The translations under genes and the position numbers were made by a program. This document shows, in pieces, positions 42,010 through 49,811 of a stretch of 64,000 bases of DNA. Numbering within the stretch: position 1 is the stretch's first letter; each line of letters opens with the position of its first letter. This stretch comes from an uncultured Collinsella sp. (lineage in GTDB: Bacteria; Actinomycetota; Coriobacteriia; Coriobacteriales; Coriobacteriaceae). The notes under the pieces are model-generated. The model searched no databases, had not been told where the DNA came from, and saw only the letters and a list, made by a program, of their open reading frames with translations. The DNA lies in contig CABVAC010000006.1 in NCBI GenBank assembly GCA_902496275.1, positions 20,697 through 84,696 on the forward strand. The letters run 5' to 3'.

Positions 42010-43770
42010 TTACTTCGAGAGTTGCTCGCTTACGAAGGCGAGAGACTTGTCGCCGTTCTGGGAGAGCTCGATGTACTGCTTACCGCGGCAGGCGACGCAT
42101 TTGTTGCCCACGCGCTCGCAGTCCTTCTGCAGGTCGGCCAGGTAGCTTGCGGCCTGCGGGGCCAGGACGACCAGGTCAAAGTCGGGGAGCATGTCAACGT
42201 GGTTGCCATAGGCCTCGGCAGCGGTCTCAAGATTGATGCCGCGCTCCTTGGCGGCCTTGGCCAGTGCGTTGGCGAGCAGGCCCGAGGTACCGCCACCCTG
42301 GCAGAGCACGAGCACGCGCTTGCCGTTGAGGTCGCTGGTGGCCGTGGCCTCGGTGGCGGCGGGCGCGTCGGACTTCACGGCCTCGGCGGCGGCGCCGGCG
42401 GCAACGCTCTTGGCATCGGCCTTGCCCTGGAAGGCATCGTTAAGCTTGGCGGCCTTCTCGGCGTTCTTGGCGGCGAGCTCCTCCTGGGAGATCTCGGCCT
42501 CCTCGGCGCACTTCTGGGCGTCATAGGCTCGGAAGAACGGGTAGTACAGAACGAAGTCGACGACCAGGATAAGGGCGAGCATCACAAAGGCGAGCGGCTG
42601 GAAGCCCAGGCCCATGATGGTGCCGATGGGGCCGGGGACGGTCCAAGGCAGGGTGTACATAAAGCCGTTCATGCCCAAGAAGTCGATAAAGATCTTGAGG
42701 ATCCAGATGTTGGCGATCGGGGCAAGGACAAACGGGACAAAGAAGACGGGGTTGAGCACGATGGGTGCGGCGAACAGTAGCGGCTCGTTGACGGCAAAGC
42801 AGACGGGGACGATGGCGGCCTTACCGACGGCGCGCATCTCCTGAGACTTGGCCAGGAAGCAGAACATAAAGACCAGGACGAGCGTGGCGCCGGTGCCGCC
42901 CATGCAGACGACGAAGTACTGGGCACCCTGGGTCAGGACAGCGGAAGCGTGCTGGCCGGCCTGGAACGCAGCCAGGTTGTCGGTCATGTTGGCAACGAGA
43001 GCGGCGGCGATGGCGGGCTCGACGATCGAGGGGCCGTGGACGCCCACGAACCAGAACAGGCTCATGGCGCCGTAGATCACAGCGAGGCCGATGTAGCCAT
43101 CGGCAGCGGTGAACAGGGGCTGGAACACCTGGATGACACCCTGGGCAAAGCAGAAGCCAAAAGCAGCGCGGAAGACGATGTCAAAGACCCAAAAGACGGT
43201 GATGCAGACGGAGAAGGGGATGATGTCCTTGAAGGTCTGCGAGATGTTGGGCGGAACCTGCTCGGGCATCTTGACGGTGATGTTGCGCTTAATGAAGAAC
43301 TTGTAGATGATGCCAGTCACAAACGCAGCGATGAAAGCGGTCAGCAGGCCCTTGGAACCAAGGTAGGTGGTGTTGAAACCGCTGGCAGCGTCCGTGGCGA
43401 TTGTGTCGCTCGAAAGGAGCAAGAAGCCGATGATGGCCGCGCACATGCACGAGATGAAGTTGATCTGGTTGTTCTTGGGCAGATCGCGGTTCTGAGCGTC
43501 GGCGAAGTGCTTGGCCGTGGTGGCGGCGCAGGCGATGGCCAGGATGCCCATGGAGTAGTTGTAGCACTTCCATAGGGCGTTGTTGATGTCATCGGGCCAG
43601 TAGAAACCCCAGATGTTGGGGACCGAGGCTACCAGGCAGAAGATGGACGAGAAGATGATGATGGGGATGACGGAGATAAAGCCGTCGCGGATCGCCTTGA
43701 GGTACTTGTTGCGGGCGATCGCGTTGAAAAAGGGCTGGCCCTTTTCGATGATGGCGATGAGTTGCTCCAT
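42010..43770 (-). CDS. lacE: PTS EIICB, lactose-specific type, copy 3
   Basis: The 586-residue protein differs from copies 1 and 2 in the IIC domain (MEQLIAIIEKGQPFFNAIARN, ATTAKHFADAQNRDLPKNNQ, GVHGPSIVEPAIAAALVANM, AVNEPLLFAAPIVLNP) in a way closer to true LacE of lactic acid bacteria. The linker is rich in Ala/Lys/Glu; the IIB domain starts KRVLVLCQGGGTSGLLANAL with the phospho-Cys. It is first in the operon with lacG3 and divergent from LacI-3. LacF lies just beyond LacI-3, so this is the most likely lactose importer. Confidence 0.94.
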   Translation of the reverse strand: MEQLIAIIEKGQPFFNAIARNKYLKAIRDGFISVIPIIIFSSIFCLVASVPNIWGFYWPDDINNALWKCYNYSMGILAIACAATTAKHFADAQNRDLPKNNQINFISCMCAAIIGFLLLSSDTIATDAASGFNTTYLGSKGLLTAFIAAFVTGIIYKFFIKRNITVKMPEQVPPNISQTFKDIIPFSVCITVFWVFDIVFRAAFGFCFAQGVIQVFQPLFTAADGYIGLAVIYGAMSLFWFVGVHGPSIVEPAIAAALVANMTDNLAAFQAGQHASAVLTQGAQYFVVCMGGTGATLVLVFMFCFLAKSQEMRAVGKAAIVPVCFAVNEPLLFAAPIVLNPVFFVPFVLAPIANIWILKIFIDFLGMNGFMYTLPWTVPGPIGTIMGLGFQPLAFVMLALILVVDFVLYYPFFRAYDAQKCAEEAEISQEELAAKNAEKAAKLNDAFQGKADAKSVAAGAAAEAVKSDAPAATEATATSDLNGKRVLVLCQGGGTSGLLANALAKAAKERGINLETAAEAYGNHVDMLPDFDLVVLAPQAASYLADLQKDCERVGNKCVACRGKQYIELSQNGDKSLAFVSEQLSK

Positions 43771-43832
43771 GCAATGCTCCTAAGAGTCGGTGGGTTAGCA
43801 ACGATGGTAGCTTTTGACATTCGGTTGCCAAA

Positions 43833-43968
43833 ATGTTGACGTTGCCATTTTGTGACACAAAAAAAGAAGCGAACCGGTGGTTCCTGTGCCTGCGAACCGT
43901 CGATTCATTACGCGTAAACGTTTGAGCCGCCCGGTGGCTCTGTGTTTGCACAATGGCAACGTTAACAT
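43833..43968. promoter_or_regulatory. LacI-3 operators with 21-bp repeat between
   Basis: ATGTTGACGTTGCCAT (43833-43848) and, inverted, ATGGCAACGTTAACAT (43953-43968) carry the half-site ATGGCA. A degenerate motif pair GCGAACCGT/CGTAAACGT starts at 43892 and 43913, again 21 bp apart. The first operator is about 65 bp upstream of lacE3. Confidence 0.7.
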
Positions 43969-44005
43969 TTGGGCGACAAAAGCCGTTCGGGGAAGCAAAA
44001 ATGTC

Positions 44006-44061
44006 GGTGAACGGTAGGTTTTGGGTGGTGAGCGTATGGTGGGGGAGGCGTTGGATATACT
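44006..44061 (+). promoter_or_regulatory. LacI-3 promoter region
   Basis: GGTGAACGGT (44006) and GGTGAGCGTA (44027) are 21 bp apart. TATACT (44056-44061) is a good -10 for LacI-3; the second decamer overlaps the -35 position, where no consensus is seen. Confidence 0.55.
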
Positions 44062-44127
44062 TGAAGGCGTTAAAAATGACTGCGCAGGGTGCCACCAATG
44101 GCATCGTTGACATAGAAAGATCGACCT

Positions 44128-45132
44128 ATGGCCGCTGTTAAAAAATCGGTATCCGTCAAGGATGTGGCACGTCTCGCGGGCGTCTCGGAGCAGACAGTCT
44201 CGCGTACGGTGCACGATTCGCCCAGCGTACGCCCCGAGACCAAGGAGCGCGTGCGTGCCGCCATGCGCGAGCTGGGGTATCGCCCCAATTTTGCCGGTCG
44301 ATCGCTGCGCCGTGGCAAGTTTAAGACCGTCGGCGTTGCCATGTTCAACATTACCGGTACTGGCAACCTCGACCGTATGGAGGGCTTTGCCGCTGCGGCC
44401 GACAAACATGGCTATGCCATCACCCTCACTAAAGTAGACGGGCATCCGTATACCCTCGAGAGCGCATCGTCACGCATGAGCGCGCTGCCGGTAGACGGCA
44501 TGGTCGTGATCATGAACCGCATGCCGGCGGACTTTGGCACCTTTGAACCGCTGCCCGGCATGCAGACGGTGCTCGTTACGATGTTGGAGCACCCGCTCTG
44601 TTCAACGGTCGATAACGACCAGTTCGATTGCTCGCGCCAGGTGGTCGAGTACTTGCTGGGGCGGGGGCACAAAACCGTGCACTTTATCTCGTGCCCCGAG
44701 CGCTCGCTTTCGGGCATGCGGCGCGAGGAAGGCTGGCGCGAGACATTGCGTGCGCATGGCATTGAGCCACCGCGACTTATCCGTGGCGATTGGACGGCGC
44801 AGAGCGGATATGCCGCAGGTCAAGCCCTGGCGGATGATCCGACCTGTACTGCCATCTATGCCTCCAACGACGCCATGGCCTACGGCTGCATTCGCGGACT
44901 CGAGTCGCGCGGAAAGCGCGTGCCCGAGGACGTGAGCGTGGCGGGTGTTGACGACAGCCTGGGCGATATTGTGCCCGATTGTCGCCTGACCACGGTGCGC
45001 TTTGATAACAGGCGCGTCGGCATGTGGGCGGTCGACAAGATTGCTGGCGCCGAGGGCGTTGCACCCGGTGTGGAGCACATGCTGTTTCCGGGCGTGCTCG
45101 TCGAGGGCGATACGGTGCGCGATGTACGCTAG
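44128..45132 (+). CDS. LacI-family regulator 3
   Basis: The 334-residue protein has a LacI helix-turn-helix (VKDVARLAGVSEQTVSRTVHDSPSV) with recognition residues Glu-Gln, hinge AGRSLRRGK, and a sensor domain (TVGVAMFNITGTGN, DGMVVIMNRMP, AIYASNDAMAYGCIRGL, VSVAGVDDSL). It should control the divergent lacE3-lacG3 operon through ATGGCA sites, and perhaps lacF, which follows it by 214 bases. Confidence 0.9.
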   Translation: MAAVKKSVSVKDVARLAGVSEQTVSRTVHDSPSVRPETKERVRAAMRELGYRPNFAGRSLRRGKFKTVGVAMFNITGTGNLDRMEGFAAAADKHGYAITLTKVDGHPYTLESASSRMSALPVDGMVVIMNRMPADFGTFEPLPGMQTVLVTMLEHPLCSTVDNDQFDCSRQVVEYLLGRGHKTVHFISCPERSLSGMRREEGWRETLRAHGIEPPRLIRGDWTAQSGYAAGQALADDPTCTAIYASNDAMAYGCIRGLESRGKRVPEDVSVAGVDDSLGDIVPDCRLTTVRFDNRRVGMWAVDKIAGAEGVAPGVEHMLFPGVLVEGDTVRDVR

Positions 45133-45192
45133 GGCGCGGGTCTGTTTGGGTTGCCGCTAATTGTGTTCGATATTGTTCAAATTGGTTTAAAA

Positions 45193-45223
45193 ACCGTTCA
45201 CGGGCGAAAAGTGACCGTTCATA
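45193..45223 (-). promoter_or_regulatory. 21-bp direct repeat upstream of lacF
   Basis: ACCGTTCACG (45193) and ACCGTTCATA (45214), read on the plus strand, are the complement of the GGTGAACGGT motif and are exactly 21 bp apart. They lie about 125 bp before lacF. Confidence 0.55.
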
Positions 45224-45346
45224 GCTTGAAATTACGTTTTGCGCTGTTCTTTTTTGTTTGAATGTTAATGTTTCTGCCATACAGAACGCAGCGCGTATGC
45301 CCGGACGCGATGCTCTCCATTGGTTCATATGTGAAAGGAACGCAAT

Positions 45347-45685
45347 ATGGCAACCAAAGAAGAAATCTCGATGGTTGGATTCGAGATTGTCGCATACGCA
45401 GGTGACGCCCAGACCGATCTGCTTGCAGCGCTCGATGCTGCTCGCGAGGGTGACTTTGAGAAGGCCGAACAGCTGCACAAGGATGCGAGCGATGCACTTA
45501 TCGGCGCCCACGACACGCAGACCAAGCTGCTTTCGCAGGAGGCCGGCGGTGGCGAGATGGAGATGACCTTCATCATGGCCCATGCTCAGGACACTCTCAT
45601 GACCACCATGATCCTGGAGAAGCAGGCCCGCTTTACCATCGATGCCTACAAGCGCATTGCCGAGCTCGAGGCCAAGCTCGCCTAA
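45347..45685 (+). CDS. lacF: PTS EIIA, lactose/cellobiose family
   Basis: LacF passes phosphate from HPr to the EIIB domain of the lactose permease. The 112-residue helical protein reads MVGFEIVAYAGDAQTDLLAALDAAREGDF, the LacF N-terminal signature, and has the phospho-His in MAHAQDTLMTTMILEKQ (His near residue 83). QEAGGGEMEMTFIMAHAQ matches the family helix. It is monocistronic, with GAAAGGA upstream and a terminator downstream. As the only lactose-type IIA in the window it may serve all four EIICB proteins. Confidence 0.94.
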   Translation: MATKEEISMVGFEIVAYAGDAQTDLLAALDAAREGDFEKAEQLHKDASDALIGAHDTQTKLLSQEAGGGEMEMTFIMAHAQDTLMTTMILEKQARFTIDAYKRIAELEAKLA

Positions 45686-45712
45686 CGAGCCCTCACAACC
45701 AAGTCCCCTTCC

Positions 45713-45750
45713 AAAAGCTCTGCCGCTATCCGCAGCAGGGCTTTTCTGTT
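45713..45750 (+). terminator. Terminator after lacF
   Basis: AAAAGCTCTGC pairs with GCAGGGCTTTT (one G-T pair), followed by CTGTTT. Confidence 0.85.
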
Positions 45751-45878
45751 TACCCGGCACTTGGGGACGTTCCTTATCTGCCGCAGTTAGGGACACTCCT
45801 ACCATGCATTTGATCCTTTGAGGATGGAAGAAAACGGGTCATTAGGTTTGCTGCGGTGCCGACTCGGCCTGTCGGTTA

Positions 45879-46032
45879 CAAAACTATGCCGGTTTACTAC
45901 GATGAATCGCATTCTTTCAACTATGGAAAGAACGGCGTTATCAAAGCCGCAGGTAGAAAGCTTGTCATTTTCTGCTAATAGCAAATGTGGTCGGTCCTAT
46001 CGGTTTTACCGTAGTAAACCGGCATAGTTTTG
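45879..46032. repeat. 154-bp inverted-repeat element, copy 2
   Basis: Arms at 45879-45900 and 46011-46032 are perfect 22-bp reverse complements, starting CAAAACTATGCCGG. The core CCGCAGGTA sits at 45947-45955, at the same offset (68) as in copy 1 at 21908. Left-flank sequence from about 45820 is also shared. The gap 45751-46148 holds no gene. Confidence 0.88.
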
Positions 46033-46148
46033 AAATGGCACTATTCGACTAGCAGCGTTATGGAGCTTCTGCACGCCCTCCCGTTCGGTTTTTCGCTGGG
46101 TGGGTATACTTCCATCCGCAATACAGGCCGGAATGAGGAGGTATCCAA

Positions 46149-47171
46149 ATGCCGGACAACGGATTGATTCAAAAGAAAGACGCGCACGAGATGGCTCATG
46201 GGCGTCCTGTCCAGATAACCGAGCACACGACGGTAACCGAGCTGCAGCCCAGCCTGTCCGACGTCGTGTGCGCAAACAAAAAGCTTCAGATTGGCTTTAT
46301 CGTTGCGCTCGTGGTACTGGCGCTGCTGTCGGGCTTTGTAGCTCGTCCGCATTTCGCCGATACCAAAACTTGGGACTCCACCATCGAGGTCATCGACCAA
46401 AAGAAGGGTAACGTACTGGCGCTCACGACCTCGTGCGTGGCGCTGTCTGCGGGCATTACCGCGCTGCCGGGTGATACGGGAACGCCGGTTGCCGAGCAGC
46501 TCGCGCAGCTTTCAGGCAACCTTGGTATCGTGCTTGCCGTGCTCTACCTCGAGAAATACCTGCTAACCATTTTGTGGTCGGTTGGCTTGGGCATCTTAAT
46601 CCCGTTTGCGTTGGTGCTCTTTGCGGTGTCGCTCGGCATTCACGGGCGCTGGAGCACGAGCACTGTCCTGCGCCGTGTGGCGACACGCGTACTGGTGGTT
46701 GCCGTGATCGGCATGGCGCTCGTGCCCGCGAGCGTATGGGTGTCGCAAAAGGTCGATGAAACGTATCGCGTAAGTATTGAGCAAGCTGAGCAAAAGGCTG
46801 CGGACGCGGCCGACACCGCGGACAAGTCAGCCGAGACCAGCTCAAAATCGAACAAGAAAAAATCCGAGGCCACGGAGTCCAAAAACGTGCTCGAGCAGTT
46901 GACTGATGGGGCCTCGAGCCTTGTTACGTCGGTGACCAGCGGTGCCAAGCAGATGACCGACGAGATCGTGCAGCAAGTGACCGACCTCATCGAAGGCGTC
47001 ATCGTGATGATCGTGACCTCGTGTGTGATTCCTCTACTGGTGCTCGTGGCGTTCCTGTGGCTGGGACACGTACTGCTGGGGATTGATATTTCCGGCCCGG
47101 CGAACTATTTGACGGGCCGCTTTCTGAGTGCTCCGTCCAAGCACGCCAAAAAGGGTGGGCAGTCCGAGTAG
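46149..47171 (+). CDS. Multi-span membrane protein, unknown function
   Basis: The 340-residue protein has a polar N-terminus with GLIQKKD, a membrane helix at about 47-66, two or three more between about 90 and 165, one at about 176-197, then a long charged Ala/Lys/Ser coiled segment (about 205-250) and a final strong helix pair near 275-312. The C-terminus is basic. I do not recognise a family. It interrupts the lac genes between lacF and lacA without an obvious link to sugar use. AGGAGG lies upstream of ATG 46149. Confidence 0.75.
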   Translation: MPDNGLIQKKDAHEMAHGRPVQITEHTTVTELQPSLSDVVCANKKLQIGFIVALVVLALLSGFVARPHFADTKTWDSTIEVIDQKKGNVLALTTSCVALSAGITALPGDTGTPVAEQLAQLSGNLGIVLAVLYLEKYLLTILWSVGLGILIPFALVLFAVSLGIHGRWSTSTVLRRVATRVLVVAVIGMALVPASVWVSQKVDETYRVSIEQAEQKAADAADTADKSAETSSKSNKKKSEATESKNVLEQLTDGASSLVTSVTSGAKQMTDEIVQQVTDLIEGVIVMIVTSCVIPLLVLVAFLWLGHVLLGIDISGPANYLTGRFLSAPSKHAKKGGQSE

Positions 47172-47207
47172 CTTAAACAGCTGTATATACCGGGGAATAC
47201 CGCCGAA

Positions 47208-47245
47208 GGGCGGCCGAGACACGTTCTTGGCCGCCCTCTTGTTTG
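47208..47245 (+). terminator. Terminator after the membrane protein gene
   Basis: GGGCGGCC (47208-47215) pairs with GGCCGCCC (47229-47236), followed by TCTTGTTTG. Confidence 0.8.
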
Positions 47246-47276
47246 TTGAACACATGGTCGCTACGTCCGCGCCCGG

Positions 47277-47389
47277 CTCAAACGGTCAGCAATCATCCGT
47301 GAATGGTGTTTGTTCAAAAAAGAACAAAGATAAACAAATTATTGTTGCAGTCGGTGTTCGAATGTGTTCAAATAAACACGAACAGTGAA
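47277..47389 (+). promoter_or_regulatory. lacA upstream control region
   Basis: CTCAAACGGT (47277) and CGTGAATGGT (47298) form the 21-bp direct repeat. Next come an inverted repeat TTTGTTC/GAACAAA (47309-47328) and, near 47354-47388, TGTTCG/CGAACA with an inner GTGTT/AACAC. AT-rich repeated TGTTC elements suit a DeoR-family repressor such as LacR. Confidence 0.5.
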
Positions 47390-47478
47390 GAACCGCACAT
47401 TCAGATGCCCGGACCTGAACGCGATTCAACACTTCCAAACAGAAACTACGCACCTGCGTATCTCTCAAGGAGGATGTC

Positions 47479-47907
47479 ATGAGGGTTGTAATCGCTTCCG
47501 ATGCCGACGGTATGTCGATGAAGGAGTCCATCAAGGAGATGCTCATCGCCGACGGTCACGAGGTCGTCGACTATTCCGAGACCCCTGCCGCGGACTTTGT
47601 CGATTCCGCGACCGCCGTTGCCAAGGACCTGCTGGAGCACAAGGATTCCCAGGGCTTTGCATTCGATAAGTACGGCGTCGGCTCCTATATGGCCGCCGTC
47701 AAGATCAAGGGCATGGTCGTCGCCAACATTTCCGACGAGCGTTCCGCTTACATGACCCGCGAGCACAACGGCTCGCGCATGGTCACCATGGGCCCGGGCG
47801 TTGTGGGCACCGAGGTCGCCAAGAAGATCGCCCGCGAGTTCCTGCGTGCACAGTACGCCGGCGGCCGTCACCAGATCCGTGTCGACATGCTCAACAAGAT
47901 GGCCTAA
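47479..47907 (+). CDS. lacA: Galactose-6-phosphate isomerase subunit A
   Basis: LacA and LacB together convert galactose-6-P to tagatose-6-P. The 142-residue RpiB-fold protein matches known LacA along its length, notably AVKIKGMVVANISDERSAYMTREHN and the C-terminal GGRHQIRVDMLNKM. As in other LacA subunits, the N-terminal catalytic Asp/His set of RpiB is partly changed (ASDADGM). CAAGGAGG precedes the start. It is first in the lacA-lacB operon. Confidence 0.95.
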   Translation: MRVVIASDADGMSMKESIKEMLIADGHEVVDYSETPAADFVDSATAVAKDLLEHKDSQGFAFDKYGVGSYMAAVKIKGMVVANISDERSAYMTREHNGSRMVTMGPGVVGTEVAKKIAREFLRAQYAGGRHQIRVDMLNKMA

Positions 47908-47970
47908 CGAGAGCCACCGAGAACTCGAACTTCTACCTCAACTTGTGAATTCAGACGAAAGGACGTTCTG

Positions 47971-48495
47971 ATGAAGAAGACCATCGCAATCGGTTGCGAC
48001 CATATCGTTACGGACGAGAAGATCTATCTGGCCGACCGCCTGGAGCAGGCTGGCTACAAGGTGCTCGACTGCGGCACCTACAGCCACACCCGTACGCACT
48101 ATCCCATCTACGGTAAGGCCGTGGGCGAGGCTGTTGCCAGCGGCAAGGCCGACTTTGGCGTGGCCCTGTGCGGCACCGGCATTGGCATCACCAACGCCGT
48201 CAACAAGGTTCCCGGCGCCCGCTGCGCCCTGGTCCGCGACATGACCTCTGCCCTGTACGCTCGTCGCGAGCTCAACGCCAACATCGTGGGCTTTGGCGGC
48301 AAGATTACCGGCGAGTTCCTGATGGCCGATATCATGCTTGCCTTCCTGGAGGAGCCCTACGAGAAGACCCCCGAGCACGATGCCCTGATCGCCAAGATCG
48401 ATGCCTGCAATAAGGCCGACGCCGAGGCTCAGGCTGACCCGCACTTCTTTGACGAGTTCCTCGAGAAGTGGGACCGCGGCGAGTACCACGACTAA
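47971..48495 (+). CDS. lacB: Galactose-6-phosphate isomerase subunit B
   Basis: This is the partner subunit of LacA. The 174-residue RpiB-family protein has AIGCDHIVTDEK, THYPIYGKAVGEAV, CGTGIGITNAVNKVPGARCA with the catalytic Cys, and SALYARRELNANIVGFGG; it ends EFLEKWDRGEYHD, the same as lactococcal LacB. It starts 63 bases after lacA with GAAAGGA upstream. A structured element begins five bases after its stop codon. Confidence 0.96.
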   Translation: MKKTIAIGCDHIVTDEKIYLADRLEQAGYKVLDCGTYSHTRTHYPIYGKAVGEAVASGKADFGVALCGTGIGITNAVNKVPGARCALVRDMTSALYARRELNANIVGFGGKITGEFLMADIMLAFLEEPYEKTPEHDALIAKIDACNKADAEAQADPHFFDEFLEKWDRGEYHD

Positions 48496-48499
48496 GGAG

Positions 48500-48650
48500 G
48501 TTACGCGGTTTTACCAAACCGCGTAACGGGTCGACGCTGCGCGCCGCCCAGGCACCCCATCTCGCCGCTCAAACCGTCGCTCGCGTACATGAAGTACGCG
48601 TCGCTCCTCTTTCGCGGCGACCTGGGGCACCTGAGCGCCGCTCGCTGACG
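48500..48650 (+). ncRNA. Candidate structured RNA element, copy A (after lacB)
   Basis: A perfect 12-bp hairpin with a TACC tetraloop (48500-48527) is followed by TCGACGCT and a long branched stem: CAGG/CCTG, CCCCA/TGGGG, TCGCCGC/GCGGCGA, an internal loop, and GCGTAC/GTACGC capped by ATGAA. The internal loop carries TCAAACCGTC on the left and TCCTCTTTC on the right. The related element at 50749 keeps the loops but has different stem bases. The rest of the gap to 48873 has no gene. Confidence 0.6.
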
Positions 48651-48873
48651 TTTGAGTGACCTGTGAGATCGCCCCTGTTGTTGCGAAGTGTTCTGGTACG
48701 GCGAGCTGCTCCGATAACACGTTTGCTTGCTTGGCTTGAGTGCTTCGCTCTTGGCTATACTTGGCGATTTGCAGCTTTTCAATTGACGGCTCGCGTTTCT
48801 GTGAGGGGGCGCGGGCCGGTTTTCTATCAGCCCTATTGACTTGGCGGGCTGTCGTAAGAAAGGGAAGGCTCCT

Positions 48874-49755
48874 ATGGAGTTTGTTCTTGATAACGGTTCT
48901 ATCCGCGTGGCACTGAGCACGGCGGGCGGGTCGTTCACTTCTATTACGGCCAACGGCCGTGAGTACCTGTGGCAGGGCGACCCGGCGGTGTGGTCGGGCC
49001 AGGCACCCATTTGTTTCCCGATCTGCGGCGGCCTTCGTGACGGTCGCGCAATGACCATGGGCGGCCGCGAGGTCAAGCTCGCCCGCCACGGCTTTGCTCG
49101 CAAGCAGGAGTGGAAGCTCGAGGAGCAAAGCGACAACATGGTTGTGCTGAGCTTAAGCTCTGCCGACCATGCCGAGTTGCTCGAGCAGTACCCGTATCCG
49201 TTTAAGATCGTTGCTCGTTACACGATCGATGCGGAGAAGGTGGCCGTGTCGTACGAGGTGACCAATGAGGGCACCGAGGACATGCCGTTCTTTGTGGGCG
49301 GTCACCCTGGCTTTAAGTGCCCGCTTGACGAGGGCGAGTCCTACGACGACTACGAGCTCCGTTTTGAGCAGCGCGAGGCCGCCGAGCTCTGTACTGCCGT
49401 TCCCTCGACGGGCCTGATTGATGTTGAGCATCGCAGCAAGAACCCGATGGTTGGCCATGACCTGCCGCTGACCCACGAACTCTTTGACTTCGCAGAGACC
49501 ATCTTTGACGTGCTCGAGAGCCGCGTGGTTACGCTTATCAAGAAAACCGAGGACAAGGGCGTGCGACTGACGTTCCCCGATATGCCGTACCTGATTGTGT
49601 GGAGCAAGCCCGAGGGTGACTTTGTGGCCGTGGAACCGTGGGGCGGCCTGTCCACCTGCTCCGACGAGGACGATATTCTGGAGCACAAGCGCGGCTGCCT
49701 GGTGGCCAAGCCGGGGGAGACCGTTACCCGCGGCTTTGAGATCGAGATCCTTTAA
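48874..49755 (+). CDS. Aldose-1-epimerase family protein (LacX-type), copy 2
   Basis: The 293-residue protein is the paralogue of 18317-19198 and shares about 80 percent of residues, including the WQGDPAVWSGQAPICFPICG block, ARHGFARKQEW, FFVGGHPGFKCPLDEGE and VAVEPWGGLSTCSDEDD. The conserved His and Glu residues are present. It lies between lacAB and lacC copy 2, as lacX does in lactococcal lac operons, and probably equilibrates anomers of a galactose or tagatose phosphate. AAGGGAAGG precedes ATG 48874. Confidence 0.88.
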   Translation: MEFVLDNGSIRVALSTAGGSFTSITANGREYLWQGDPAVWSGQAPICFPICGGLRDGRAMTMGGREVKLARHGFARKQEWKLEEQSDNMVVLSLSSADHAELLEQYPYPFKIVARYTIDAEKVAVSYEVTNEGTEDMPFFVGGHPGFKCPLDEGESYDDYELRFEQREAAELCTAVPSTGLIDVEHRSKNPMVGHDLPLTHELFDFAETIFDVLESRVVTLIKKTEDKGVRLTFPDMPYLIVWSKPEGDFVAVEPWGGLSTCSDEDDILEHKRGCLVAKPGETVTRGFEIEIL

Positions 49756-49811
49756 CGAGCTATCGCATGTTTGGGGCCGCGCGTGTCGTGCCCCGGAAAC
49801 AGGAGTTCAAT

